A stretch of 64,000 nt of DNA, taken from assembly GCF_020176715.1 (NCBI RefSeq), contig NZ_JAIVMF010000003.1:248001-312000 (forward strand), read 5' to 3'. Made by a program: the position numbers and the translations under genes. Origin of the DNA: Stappia stellulata. Lineage in GTDB: Bacteria > Pseudomonadota > Alphaproteobacteria > Rhizobiales > Stappiaceae. How positions within the stretch are numbered: the first letter of the stretch is position 1; each line of letters begins with the position of its first letter. The notes beneath the pieces are model-generated. The model did no database searches, was not told where the DNA came from, and worked only from the letters and a program-made list of their open reading frames with translations. Shown here piece by piece: positions 10,151 through 18,728 of this stretch.

Positions 10151-10933
10151 TTGAAGATCGCCACTTGGAACATCAATGGCGTCAAAGCGCGCCACGACAC
10201 TGCCCTCGCCTGGCTTGAGGAAGCCAGGCCCGACATTGCCTGCCTGCAGGAAATCAAGTCGGTCGACGAGGGGTTTCCGGCGGCCGGGTTCGAGGCGCTG
10301 GGCTACCAGGTGGAGACGCATGGACAAAAGGGCTTCAACGGCGTTGCCCTGCTCAGCCGGCTTCCGCTTGAGGACGTCTCGCGCGGCCTGCCCGGCGACG
10401 ACGAGGACACCCAGGCCCGCTACATCGAGGCACGGGTGAATAGCGCCTCCGGCCCGGTGCGGGTCGGATGTCTCTATCTGCCCAACGGCAATCCGCTGGG
10501 AACGGAGAAATTCGACTACAAGCTGAAGTGGATGGAGCGCCTGCACCGCCATGCGCAGGACTGCCTTGCCCGCGAGGAAGCGTTTGTCCTTCTCGGCGAC
10601 TACAATGTGATCCCCGAACCGCGCGACGCAAAAAACCCGGACGCCTGGCGCGACGATGCGCTGTTCCAGCCGGAAAGCCGGCGCGCGTTCCGCGCGCTTG
10701 AAAACCTCGGACTGTCCGATGCGCTGCGCCTGACCAACCAGAACGACGGTGTCTACAGCTTCTGGGATTATCAGGCCGGCGCCTGGCAGAAGAACAACGG
10801 CATCCGCATCGACCACCTGCTTCTGTCGGCGGAAGCGGTCGACCGTCTGGAGCGCACGGGTGTGGACCAGCATGTGCGCGGCTGGGAAAAGCCGTCAGAC
10901 CATGTGCCGGTCTGGGCCGAATTCGCCGATTGA
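10151..10933 (+). CDS. xthA: Exodeoxyribonuclease III
   Basis: This 260-residue enzyme is an AP endonuclease and 3'-5' exonuclease of base-excision repair. The start is TTG, giving MKIATWNINGVKAR, the standard N-terminus of the family, with AGGAAC upstream. The catalytic Glu lies in CLQEIKS, the Asp/Asn pair in LLGDYNVIPE, and the C-terminal SDHVPVWAEF supplies the catalytic Asp-His. Length and all motifs are normal. It lies just downstream of the Fe-S carrier gene. Confidence 0.96.
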   Translation: MKIATWNINGVKARHDTALAWLEEARPDIACLQEIKSVDEGFPAAGFEALGYQVETHGQKGFNGVALLSRLPLEDVSRGLPGDDEDTQARYIEARVNSASGPVRVGCLYLPNGNPLGTEKFDYKLKWMERLHRHAQDCLAREEAFVLLGDYNVIPEPRDAKNPDAWRDDALFQPESRRAFRALENLGLSDALRLTNQNDGVYSFWDYQAGAWQKNNGIRIDHLLLSAEAVDRLERTGVDQHVRGWEKPSDHVPVWAEFAD

Positions 10934-11028
10934 GCGCAAACGGATTTGCGCTGAGCGTCAGGCGCGGCGTCACGAAGTGACGTAGCGGAAAAAGCGTGAT
11001 TTCCGTCAGGATATGCTATGATTGCGCC

Positions 11029-11355
11029 ATGCATGGGTCATGGCAGATTTCACGCCGCCTGCGCGGCGGCATCCTGGCAACGGCGGCATTGACCGCACCG
11101 CTTCTGTTCGCGGCAAGCGCTGCCTCCCAGCAGAATAGCCGCCCCGCCTGCACATGCCGCTTTTTCGGTCAGGACTATCACCTTGGCGAGACGATCTGCC
11201 TGCGCGGACCGGACGGACCGCAGCTTGCCCGCTGCTCGATGCTTCTCAACAACACGACATGGACGCCGCTCAAACAGGAATGCCCGACCACGCGGCTGCT
11301 GCCAGGCACATCCGGCACGCCGGACGGTGACACGGCCAAGCCAAGCGCGGGCTGA
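11029..11355 (+). CDS. Small exported cysteine-containing protein, conserved hypothetical
   Basis: I do not recognise a named family. The 108-residue product has a twin-arginine-like basic N-terminus (SRRLRGG), a hydrophobic signal segment ending near AASA, and a mature part with five cysteines, including CTCRFFG and QECP. The pattern FFGQDYHLGETICL and RCSMLLNNTTW gives the impression of a small disulfide-bonded periplasmic domain. An in-frame GTG at 10996 is an alternative start. The ATG at 11029 lacks a good ribosome-binding site, but TATGAT sits seven bases upstream, so a leaderless transcript is possible. It is convergent with exoR. Confidence 0.75.
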   Translation: MHGSWQISRRLRGGILATAALTAPLLFAASAASQQNSRPACTCRFFGQDYHLGETICLRGPDGPQLARCSMLLNNTTWTPLKQECPTTRLLPGTSGTPDGDTAKPSAG

Positions 11356-11429
11356 CCCGCGGGGCGTCACCGGGACGGCAGGTCCCGCGCTGAAGCATCA
11401 GGGGATTTCGCGACAAAAGCCGACGGCGG

Positions 11430-12281
11430 CTACTGCCGGCTGTCGGCGAGAACGGACGGGTTCGCCTGCATCCAGGATTCCGCGAGGCTTGCGGAGCGGC
11501 GGCGAACGCTTTCCTCGGCCAGCGAGAAACTGCGCTCCTGCAACTCGGTGATCCAGGCCTCATCCGCGCCGCTTGCCCGACGCTGCGCGACGGTCAGCCA
11601 CATCAGGCCGGCAACCTTGTTGTCGAAGCCGTGGAAGTCGCCGGTATAGAGCAATTCGCCAAGCCGCGCCTGCGCCTTCAAGTGCCCTTTCTTCGCCGCC
11701 AGCTTCAGCCAGCGCGCCGCCATGCGCACATCCCGGCCGCTTTCGTCGAGATACAGCATGCCCAGGTGATACTGCGCATCCGCATCACCGAAATAGGACG
11801 CGGCATAGCTGAAGATCTCGCGCGCCCGCCCGATGTTGGGCTTGATCGCACTGTCGTTGATCCCCGTCAGGTAGTAGGAGCCGAGCTCGACAAAGGCGCT
11901 GGCGATGAAGGGTGCGCGGGGCGACGACGGGCTGTCGTCGGCATAATTGGAGGCGATCTCGCGGAAATACTCGAACGCCTTGATGTCGTCTTCCTTGACG
12001 CCGTCGCCGCGCGAATACATCCGGCCGAGCTTCCAGGCCGCAAGCGGATGGCCGTTCTCGGCGGCAAACCGAAGAGAGTCGAGCGCACGCTCCTTCTCGC
12101 CGGCGTAATAGAAGCGCGTTCCGGCACGCAACGCCTCGCCGGGGGAGATATCATGCGCGCTTCCAGCAGCACCCGACATGCGGGCTGCCGCCGCTGCGGC
12201 AGAATCCTGTGCGTTCGCAGGTCCCGCGACGGCCGCGCACATCATGACAGCGCTGAGACAACCAAAAACAGTGATCCGCAT
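11430..12281 (-). CDS. exoR: ExoR-like Sel1-repeat periplasmic regulator
   Basis: In rhizobia ExoR is a periplasmic repressor of the ExoS(ChvG)/ChvI two-component system; its proteolysis at acid pH switches on exopolysaccharide and host-adaptation genes. This 283-residue product has a signal peptide ending near ANA and a helical array of Sel1/TPR-like repeats: AAENGHPLAAWKLGRMYSRG, then GDADAQYHLGMLYLD, then GHLKAQARLGELLY. The ATG at 12281 is preferred over one seven codons earlier because AGGCGG lies upstream. No exoS/chvI pair is in this window. The assignment rests on the KLGRMY..GDGV and KAFEYFREIA pattern and on length. Confidence 0.82.
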   Translation of the reverse strand: MRITVFGCLSAVMMCAAVAGPANAQDSAAAAAARMSGAAGSAHDISPGEALRAGTRFYYAGEKERALDSLRFAAENGHPLAAWKLGRMYSRGDGVKEDDIKAFEYFREIASNYADDSPSSPRAPFIASAFVELGSYYLTGINDSAIKPNIGRAREIFSYAASYFGDADAQYHLGMLYLDESGRDVRMAARWLKLAAKKGHLKAQARLGELLYTGDFHGFDNKVAGLMWLTVAQRRASGADEAWITELQERSFSLAEESVRRRSASLAESWMQANPSVLADSRQ

Positions 12282-12429
12282 ATTTCGTCCGCCTGATGAC
12301 ACATGGCGGCGGTTTTCCCGCGCCGCGCGTCTGCGCCTTCTTTCCCTGTGGGCAGCCTCAACCGGATGAAGACCGCACCGAATTCACTCGCAATGACCGA
12401 AGTGCCAGACTTCGGTTCTCATGCTCGTC

Positions 12430-12452
12430 ATCCCGCTAACCGACAGCGGGAT
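12430..12452. repeat. Short palindromic element
   Basis: ATCCCGCT and AGCGGGAT form an 8-bp inverted repeat with a 7-base loop, preceded by GTC. The motif GTCATCCCG followed by a hairpin resembles dispersed intergenic palindromes of alphaproteobacteria. No T-run follows, so it is unlikely to be a terminator. Confidence 0.4.
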
Positions 12453-12658
12453 ACTGCCCCCTGTGATACTCCGTTCAGAAGGCGAGACTGCGGCTGCGAC
12501 CTGACATCACCGAGACAAAACCGCCGCAATCCCGTCACAAGTTCGAGGCCTCACCTTCTGTTCGCAAAGATGGCCGAAACACGGCATTCAGGGCAGGTCG
12601 AACGCCGTGCCTGCAGACGGCTGCAACACTGTTGCGCCGCGGCCACAGAACGCGGGCC

Positions 12659-12754
12659 TCACCCGGCAACGATGATCAGGACGGCATTGGCAAACAGCAT
12701 AGCGGCGGCAATCAGATCGATTTTCCCGGCCTTCGGCCTTGACGAATGGAACAT
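12659..12754 (-). CDS. 31-residue hydrophobic peptide with strong ribosome-binding site
   Basis: The frame encodes a 31-residue peptide: a short basic N-terminus (MFHSSRPKAGK), then one continuous hydrophobic stretch of about 18 residues (LIAAAMLFANAVLIIVAG) ending at TGA. It would be a single-pass membrane micropeptide. AGAGGAGG lies about 8 bases upstream of the ATG, a much better ribosome-binding site than most genes here have. It is divergent from parE. I do not recognise a family, and the peptide could be missed by automatic annotation because of its size. Confidence 0.55.
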   Translation of the reverse strand: MFHSSRPKAGKIDLIAAAMLFANAVLIIVAG

Positions 12755-12944
12755 CCTGCGGTCCTCCTCTGTCTTCGTTCTGGCGCCAGGCGGCACCACC
12801 TCTCCTCACCTGGAGACGATAGCGCGAACCGGTTGAAAAACGGTTTGCAGATTGCCGCGACGCAAGATCCTTTGCCAAAAGACGCGCCATTGGCAGAATC
12901 ATGGGCGATTCGGGCCGTCGGCCCTTCCCCGACCTGGACAACAT

Positions 12945-15032
12945 ATGACCGCTGACGACGATCTCTTTTCCGGCAACGGCCCCGCCGCCCGGCCCGCTTC
13001 CGAGCCAGCGCCCCCGGTCTCATCCGCTGCGGCGACCGCGCCGGCGCGCGAAAGCCGTGCGGCCGAACCGCGCAAGCCGGCACGCTCGCGCTTTTCGGAA
13101 AGCGCGGACTACACTGCCGACGACATCGAGGTTCTGGAGGGACTGGAACCGGTGCGGCGCCGTCCGGGCATGTATATCGGCGGAACGGACGAACGGGCGC
13201 TGCATCATCTGTTTGCCGAAGTCATCGACAACTCGATGGACGAGGCCGTAGCCGGTCACGCGAGCTGGATCGAAGTGTCACTCACAGCCGACGGCTATCT
13301 GAGCGTCGCCGACAATGGCCGCGGCATCCCGGTCGACCCCCATCCCAAGAACCGCGACAAGTCGGCGCTCGAGGTCATCATGACCACGCTGCATGCCGGC
13401 GGCAAATTCGACAGCAAGGTCTATGAAACCTCCGGCGGCCTGCATGGCGTCGGCGTGTCGGTGGTCAATGCGCTGTCCGACGACCTGATCGTGGAAGTCG
13501 CACGCGCGCGCAAACTCTATCGCCAGCGCTTCCAGCGCGGCGTACCGGTCGGACCGCTGGAATGCGTCGGCGACGTGCAGAACCGGCGCGGGACGCTGGT
13601 GCGGTTTCACCCGGACCCGGAAATCTTCGGCAAGAACGCGGCGTTCCAGCCTGCCCGCCTGTTCAAGATGGCGCGGTCGAAGGCCTATCTGTTTTCCGGC
13701 GTCGAGATCCGCTGGCGCTGCGCCCCGGAGCTGGTCTCCGGCAAGGATGAGGTCGAGGCCGAAGCGACCTTCCATTTCCCCGGCGGCCTGCGCGACTACC
13801 TGCAGGACGCGCTTGGCAAGGAACGCCGGGTGATCGAGGACACATTCGCCGGCCGCACCAAGGACACCGGCCGGCACGGATCGGTCGAATGGGCCGTCAC
13901 CTGGTTCGCCGGCGACGGCTTCGTCCATTCCTACTGCAACACGGTTCCGACACCGGAAGGCGGCACCCATGAGACCGGGCTGCGCTACGCCTTGCTGCGC
14001 GGCCTCAAGGCCTACGGCGAGCTCGTCGGCAACAAGAAGGCGTCGATCATCACCGGCGACGACATCGTCACCTCCGCGGGCGCGATGCTGTCGGTGTTCA
14101 TCCGCGAGCCGGAGTTCGTCGGCCAGACCAAGGACAAGCTCGCCACCGCCGAAGCGACCAAGGTCGTGGAAAACGCCGTCCGCGATGCCTTCGACCACTG
14201 GCTGACGGCCGCACCCAACCAGGCCAACAAGCTCCTGGACTGGGTGGTCGAGCGCGCCGACGAACGGCTGCGGCGGCGCCAGGAAAAGGACGTAGCGCGC
14301 AAGACCGCGGTGCGCAAGCTGCGCCTGCCGGGCAAGCTGGCCGACTGCGCCTCGAACCAGGCGCAAGGGTCCGAACTCTTTATCGTGGAGGGCGATTCGG
14401 CCGGCGGCTCCGCCAAGCAGGCCAGAAACCGCAAGACCCAGGCCGTACTGCCGCTGCGCGGAAAGATCCTCAATGTGGCGAGCGCCGGCCGCGACAAGCT
14501 TGCGGCGAACCAGCAGCTTGCCGATCTCGTCCAGGCGCTCGGCTGCGGCACGGGAAGTTCCTACCGCGACGCGGACCTGCGCTACGAGAAGATCGTCATC
14601 ATGACCGACGCGGACGTCGACGGCGCTCATATCGCGTCCCTGCTGATCACCTTCTTCTACCGCGAGACCCCCGAGCTGATCCGCAACGGCCATCTCTATC
14701 TGGCCGCTCCGCCGCTGTACCGGATCAGTCAGGGCGGCAAGACCCTCTACGCCCGCGACGATGCTCACAAGGATGCCCTGCTGGAGAGCGAGTTTCGCAA
14801 GAACGCCAAGGTCGACATCGGCCGGTTCAAGGGGCTGGGCGAGATGCTTCCCGCGCAGCTCAAGGAAACCACCATGGATCCGGACAAGCGCACCCTGCTC
14901 CAGGTCCGGATTCTGGAAGAAGACGGGGCATCGACCAAATCCTCGATCGAGCGCCTGATGGGAAACAAGCCGGAGGCCCGGTTCCTCTTCATCCAGGAAA
15001 ACGCGCAGTTCGCCGAGGAACTCGATATCTGA
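12945..15032 (+). CDS. parE: DNA topoisomerase IV subunit B
   Basis: ParE is the ATPase subunit of topoisomerase IV, which decatenates daughter chromosomes. The 695-residue protein has a Pro/Ala-rich N-terminal extension of about 55 residues, then the GHKL ATPase (RRRPGMYIGGTDERALHHL, VADNGRGIPVD, TSGGLHGVGVSVVNAL). The Toprim domain has EGDSAGGSAKQARNRKTQA and TDADVDGAHI. The QARNRKTQA and LRGKILNV context is typical of ParE rather than GyrB. The ATG at 12945 gives MTADDDLFSGN; earlier in-frame codons lack support. ParC is not in the window. Confidence 0.95.
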   Translation: MTADDDLFSGNGPAARPASEPAPPVSSAAATAPARESRAAEPRKPARSRFSESADYTADDIEVLEGLEPVRRRPGMYIGGTDERALHHLFAEVIDNSMDEAVAGHASWIEVSLTADGYLSVADNGRGIPVDPHPKNRDKSALEVIMTTLHAGGKFDSKVYETSGGLHGVGVSVVNALSDDLIVEVARARKLYRQRFQRGVPVGPLECVGDVQNRRGTLVRFHPDPEIFGKNAAFQPARLFKMARSKAYLFSGVEIRWRCAPELVSGKDEVEAEATFHFPGGLRDYLQDALGKERRVIEDTFAGRTKDTGRHGSVEWAVTWFAGDGFVHSYCNTVPTPEGGTHETGLRYALLRGLKAYGELVGNKKASIITGDDIVTSAGAMLSVFIREPEFVGQTKDKLATAEATKVVENAVRDAFDHWLTAAPNQANKLLDWVVERADERLRRRQEKDVARKTAVRKLRLPGKLADCASNQAQGSELFIVEGDSAGGSAKQARNRKTQAVLPLRGKILNVASAGRDKLAANQQLADLVQALGCGTGSSYRDADLRYEKIVIMTDADVDGAHIASLLITFFYRETPELIRNGHLYLAAPPLYRISQGGKTLYARDDAHKDALLESEFRKNAKVDIGRFKGLGEMLPAQLKETTMDPDKRTLLQVRILEEDGASTKSSIERLMGNKPEARFLFIQENAQFAEELDI

Positions 15033-15093
15033 TCTGCCGGCAAGAGAGGCAGCGGTCAACCAGAGCGACCGCGACAACGGAAAGCAGAAAACG

Positions 15094-15831
15094 GTGCTCA
15101 GGGCCATTCTCAATGCAGTCGAACGGCGACGCCGTCCGATGCACGATCACCATTATCTCGTCCTCTCCGGGATCGGTCTGGCCTATGGCCGCTGCCCCAA
15201 TGCCGCGAGCGAAAGCCTTCGCGTTTCGCTTCTGGCACTGAACGCCCGCCACGCCGGTGACGGCGGGGCCGCGACACCGGCGCACGGTCGCTATGCAACG
15301 GGAACCCTGGCCAACTGGACCGACGGAATGACGCTGCTTTCGGCACGCCAGCTCGAGCGGCTGCATCCCGGGGCCTTGGTCTTCGCGGCGATCCGCGATC
15401 CGGTTACGCGTCTGGCAGCCTGCTACGCCCGCGACTTCGACATGGGCTGCAATGCACCGGCTTCGTCGCGTTTCCTCGGATTCCGGAAGGGAATGAGCTT
15501 CGATGCCTTTGCAGCCTGGGTCTGCGGCATTCCCGACCGGAAGAGCCCCAACGCCTTTCGCGGTCAGGCGGATATTCTCCTGCACAAGGGACGGCTGCTG
15601 CCGGACCATTTGATCCGGTTCGAAAGCCGGCAGGCGGACTGGGATGCCCTTCGGGGCACGGTGAAAGCGAAGAACGGGATCGATATCGGCCCCCTGCTTG
15701 AAGCCGACAACACGTCGGAACCGGAGATCGCGGCCGTAGCGGCCTCGCTCGCCCCCTCTCTGCGCAAGACCGTGAAGCAGCGCTACCGGCGCGACTATGA
15801 GCTCCTCCTTCGCCAGGACGCTCCGCGCTGA
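15094..15831 (+). CDS. Sulfotransferase-like protein
   Basis: The 245-residue product resembles the Sulfotransfer_2 group, which transfers sulfate from PAPS to carbohydrates. The 3'-phosphate-binding motif is visible as AAIRDPVTRLAACY, and the C-terminal YRRDYELL matches the end of the domain. The 5'-phosphosulfate loop appears as RCPNAASESLRVSLL, where the usual Pro-Lys is Pro-Asn, so catalytic ability is uncertain. The start is GTG with GGAAAG upstream; an ATG at 15139 is an alternative. It follows parE after 61 bases. The substrate is unknown; envelope or exported polysaccharide is a guess. Confidence 0.65.
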   Translation: MLRAILNAVERRRRPMHDHHYLVLSGIGLAYGRCPNAASESLRVSLLALNARHAGDGGAATPAHGRYATGTLANWTDGMTLLSARQLERLHPGALVFAAIRDPVTRLAACYARDFDMGCNAPASSRFLGFRKGMSFDAFAAWVCGIPDRKSPNAFRGQADILLHKGRLLPDHLIRFESRQADWDALRGTVKAKNGIDIGPLLEADNTSEPEIAAVAASLAPSLRKTVKQRYRRDYELLLRQDAPR

Positions 15832-15877
15832 AAGGCGGGGGCCATCCGAAACCCGGTTCAAGGACCCTGCCCCTGCC

Positions 15878-16294
15878 ATGATGACACTGGGTTCCCTGTT
15901 CCTCGGAGCCTTCCTTGCCGCCACCCTGCTGCCCTTCTCCTCGGAGGTGATGCTCGTCGCGGCGCTCGTGGCGGGCGAAATCCAGCCGACGCTGCTCGTC
16001 GCGGCGGCCGCAGCCGGCAACATCCTCGGCTCGCTCGTCAACTGGACGCTCGGGCGCTTCTTGCTCACCTGGCAGCATCGACGCTGGTTTCCCTTTTCCC
16101 CTGCGCAGATCGCAAGGGCGTCGGACCGTTTCTCGCGCTATGGCAGCTGGTCGCTTCTTTTCGCGTTCCTTCCGGTTATCGGCGATCCGTTGACCTTCGT
16201 CGCCGGCGTGCTGAAGGTGCCCTTCTGGCGCTTCACGGTTTTGGTCTCGATCGGCAAGATCGCGCGCTACGCCGCCCTCGCCGCCACCGTGTAG
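15878..16294 (+). CDS. YqaA-type inner-membrane protein (DedA-related)
   Basis: This 138-residue integral membrane protein begins MMTLGSLFLGAFLAATLLPF and matches the COG1238/YqaA group, distantly related to DedA/SNARE-associated proteins. The conserved pattern TLLPFSSEVML, AGNILGSLVNW and FLPVIGDPLTFVAGVL is clear, with about four hydrophobic segments. The precise function of the group is not established; DedA relatives act in lipid scrambling and envelope homeostasis. Two adjacent ATG codons (15878, 15881) are possible starts, with AAGGA upstream. Confidence 0.85.
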   Translation: MMTLGSLFLGAFLAATLLPFSSEVMLVAALVAGEIQPTLLVAAAAAGNILGSLVNWTLGRFLLTWQHRRWFPFSPAQIARASDRFSRYGSWSLLFAFLPVIGDPLTFVAGVLKVPFWRFTVLVSIGKIARYAALAATV

Positions 16295-16404
16295 CCGGTT
16301 TCGACGATCCAGGCCGCGACGCCGGCAGAGGCACCGTTTCCCCCGACCCCAAATCATCTTAGACTGCAGCCTGTTTCATCGAACGCGCAAGATGAGGAGA
16401 GACC

Positions 16405-16845
16405 ATGCGCAGCATTCCTCACCGCAACCGGTGGCCTCGCTTTGTCCCGGTCGCCTTGCTCGCCGCCTCGATCTCTTTGGGCCTTGGCGTCCAGACGGCA
16501 CTGGCGGACCCGGTCAAGCAGCTGGTGGAGACCCTGCCGGACAGCGTCGCCGCGCTCTCACGCATTCCCGGGGTTGAGGGCTCGCCGCTCTCCTTTGTCG
16601 TCGTTCGCGAAGAAACCGGCGACAGGCTGTTCATCGTGTCATCGAACATGGCAAACACGGCAAGCGAAGTGACCGAGGCGCGGACGCTGTCGGCAAGAAT
16701 CACCGGCCTGCGCAGTGAACTGGACAGTTACGGCCTTGTTGCCTTCGTCGACCTGCAAACATCGGGCGGCGAGGAAACGACCTACGAACTCTTCCTTGAA
16801 GGCGAGGACCCGTCGGCACACACCTTCCAGCCGGCAAGTAACTGA
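16405..16845 (+). CDS. Exported protein of unknown function
   Basis: I do not recognise the family. The 146-residue product has a signal peptide (hydrophobic to about residue 33, cleavage likely after ALA, mature protein beginning DPVKQ). The mature part is about 110 residues of mixed alpha/beta character with no cysteine. GAGGAGAGACC precedes the ATG, a strong ribosome-binding site. It lies between the YqaA gene and the RhlE helicase, both on the same strand, with a candidate promoter for the helicase downstream of it. Confidence 0.75.
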   Translation: MRSIPHRNRWPRFVPVALLAASISLGLGVQTALADPVKQLVETLPDSVAALSRIPGVEGSPLSFVVVREETGDRLFIVSSNMANTASEVTEARTLSARITGLRSELDSYGLVAFVDLQTSGGEETTYELFLEGEDPSAHTFQPASN

Positions 16846-16910
16846 CGCCACCACCGTCGGATTGCACGATGGGCAATTCTTGGGTCACTACGTATGGCGA
16901 CTTTGCGTCA

Positions 16911-16938
16911 TTGACATTTTATTTTCCAACTGTAGTGT
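16911..16938 (+). promoter_or_regulatory. Candidate promoter of the RhlE helicase gene
   Basis: A perfect TTGACA (16911-16916) is followed 16 bases later by TAGTGT in an AT-rich stretch that stands out from its surroundings. A transcript from here would have a leader of roughly 65-70 bases before the helicase start at 17011. The -10 is a poor match (3 of 6), so this is tentative. Confidence 0.4.
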
Positions 16939-17010
16939 GCGCGGCAAAGCAGCCGGGTTGGTGGACAACACCGACGCCGGTACGGTTTCCAATCATGCAA
17001 TCAAGGTAAT

Positions 17011-18552
17011 ATGTCCTTTTCCTCACTTGGACTGAGCGAAAAAGTACTCGCCGCCGTCGCGGCCGCCGGGTACACCGAGCCCACCCCCATTCAGGCTGCG
17101 GCAATTCCGCATGTGCTTGAACGCCGTGACGTTTTGGGCCTTGCCCAGACCGGCACCGGAAAGACGGCGTCCTTCACACTGCCGATGCTGACGCTGCTTG
17201 AGAAGGGTCGCGGGCGGGCGCGCATGCCGCGCACGCTCATTCTCGAGCCGACGCGCGAACTCGCCGCCCAGGTCGAGGAAAACTTCAACCGATACGGCGT
17301 CAATCACCGCCTGAACGTCGCGCTGCTGATCGGCGGCACGTCCTTCGGGGACCAGGATCGCAAGCTGGACCGCGGCGTTGACGTTCTGATCGCGACGCCG
17401 GGACGCCTGCTCGACCACACCGAGCGTGGCAAGTTGCTGCTGCAGGGCGTTGATATCCTGGTGATCGACGAAGCCGACCGCATGCTCGACATGGGCTTCA
17501 TTCCCGACATCGAGCGGATCTGCAAGCTGATCCCGATGACGCGTCAGACCCTGTTCTTCTCGGCGACCATGCCGCCGGAGATCCAGCGTCTGGTCGATAC
17601 CTTCCTGCATAACCCGGCCCGGGTCGAGGTGGCCCGCACCTCGTCGACCGCGGACACGGTGACCCAGCAGGTGGTCGCATCCGGCGGCAAGGATTTCGAC
17701 AAGCGCGAGGCGCTGCGCAAGCTGGTCGACGAAGCGGAAAACCTCAAGAACGCCATCGTCTTCTGCAACCGCAAACGGGACGTCCAGACGGTGTTCCGGT
17801 CGCTGCAGCGTCACGGCTACTCGGTCGGCGCCCTTCATGGCGACATGGACCAGCGCTCGCGCATGGCGACGCTTGACCAGTTCCGCAAGGGCGAGCTGAC
17901 GCTCCTCATCGCAAGCGACGTGGCCGCGCGCGGCCTCGATATTCCCGACGTCAGCCACGTCTTCAATTACGACCTTCCGACCCATGCGGAGGATTATGTC
18001 CACCGCATCGGCCGCACGGGTCGCGCCGGACGCAGCGGCGTCGCGATCTCCATCGTGACAGGCAGCGACCAGAAATATCTGGCGGGCATCGAGAAGCTTA
18101 TCGAACGCCCCCTTGCCTGGCATGGCGACCCGATCGATTTCGAGAGCGCCTCGGCGGAGCAGAAAGGGCGCCGCCGGACGGGCGGACGCACGCCGCGCGA
18201 CGCCGAAGCCGATGGCGAGGCCAAGCCGCGTCGCCGGACGCGCGCGGGCGGACGGGATCGCAAGGCCGCGGAGCCGGACACAGCACCTGCCGAGGAAAAG
18301 GCCGTCGCCGATGCTCCGGCACCGACATCGGCCCCGGCAAGCCCGGAGCCGAAGGTCGAAGCGAAACAGTCCGAGAACAAGGCACCGCCCAGACGCGGGC
18401 GCAGCCCCAAGCCTGCCGCACAGGACGAAAAGCGTCCATCTTCAAAGCGGCGTCGCGGAAACGGTGGCAAGGATGATGAGCCGGTAATCGGACTGGGCGA
18501 TCACGTTCCGGCGTTCCTGCTGCGCGATACCCGGCCCAAGAAAGCAAGTTGA
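17011..18552 (+). CDS. rhlE: DEAD-box RNA helicase, RhlE type
   Basis: This 513-residue ATP-dependent RNA helicase would act in ribosome assembly and mRNA turnover. The motif series is complete: the Q motif (GYTEPTPIQ), Walker A (AQTGTGKT), PTRELAAQV, the DEAD box (VIDEADRMLDMGF), SAT (FFSATMPPE), and the helicase C motifs SDVAARGLDIP and HRIGRTGRAGR. From about residue 375 there is a long Arg/Lys/Pro/Ala-rich disordered tail, usual for RhlE and probably RNA-binding. The start is ATG in a context with AAGG just upstream. Confidence 0.94.
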   Translation: MSFSSLGLSEKVLAAVAAAGYTEPTPIQAAAIPHVLERRDVLGLAQTGTGKTASFTLPMLTLLEKGRGRARMPRTLILEPTRELAAQVEENFNRYGVNHRLNVALLIGGTSFGDQDRKLDRGVDVLIATPGRLLDHTERGKLLLQGVDILVIDEADRMLDMGFIPDIERICKLIPMTRQTLFFSATMPPEIQRLVDTFLHNPARVEVARTSSTADTVTQQVVASGGKDFDKREALRKLVDEAENLKNAIVFCNRKRDVQTVFRSLQRHGYSVGALHGDMDQRSRMATLDQFRKGELTLLIASDVAARGLDIPDVSHVFNYDLPTHAEDYVHRIGRTGRAGRSGVAISIVTGSDQKYLAGIEKLIERPLAWHGDPIDFESASAEQKGRRRTGGRTPRDAEADGEAKPRRRTRAGGRDRKAAEPDTAPAEEKAVADAPAPTSAPASPEPKVEAKQSENKAPPRRGRSPKPAAQDEKRPSSKRRRGNGGKDDEPVIGLGDHVPAFLLRDTRPKKAS

Positions 18553-18728
18553 CGCGCGGCATCGCGAACCGGGAAAATCGGGGCCGCATACCGTAGCGGA
18601 GGCTGGGTCCTGTGTTCGCTCAGCCTTAACGGTACCTTAAACCTTGGCAGTCAATATTCTCGCCAACTCTAAGGAATTGCGGCGCGACCAAGTATTGGGT
18701 TTGCCCGCTGGTGTGTTTGGAACCGTGA

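Larger units (their letters stand above)
12282..12944. other. Intergenic region between exoR and parE
   Basis: This 663-base stretch contains the 31-codon gene at 12659-12754 and a small hairpin at 12430-12452. The remainder shows no coding region I can support. It must hold the promoters of exoR (leftward), the small peptide gene (leftward) and parE (rightward), but I could not pick convincing -35/-10 pairs. Confidence 0.6.

Noticed and set aside
13278-15113. Long minus-strand open frame opposite parE
   Set aside because: The plus-strand ParE frame has all family motifs; the antisense frame has none.
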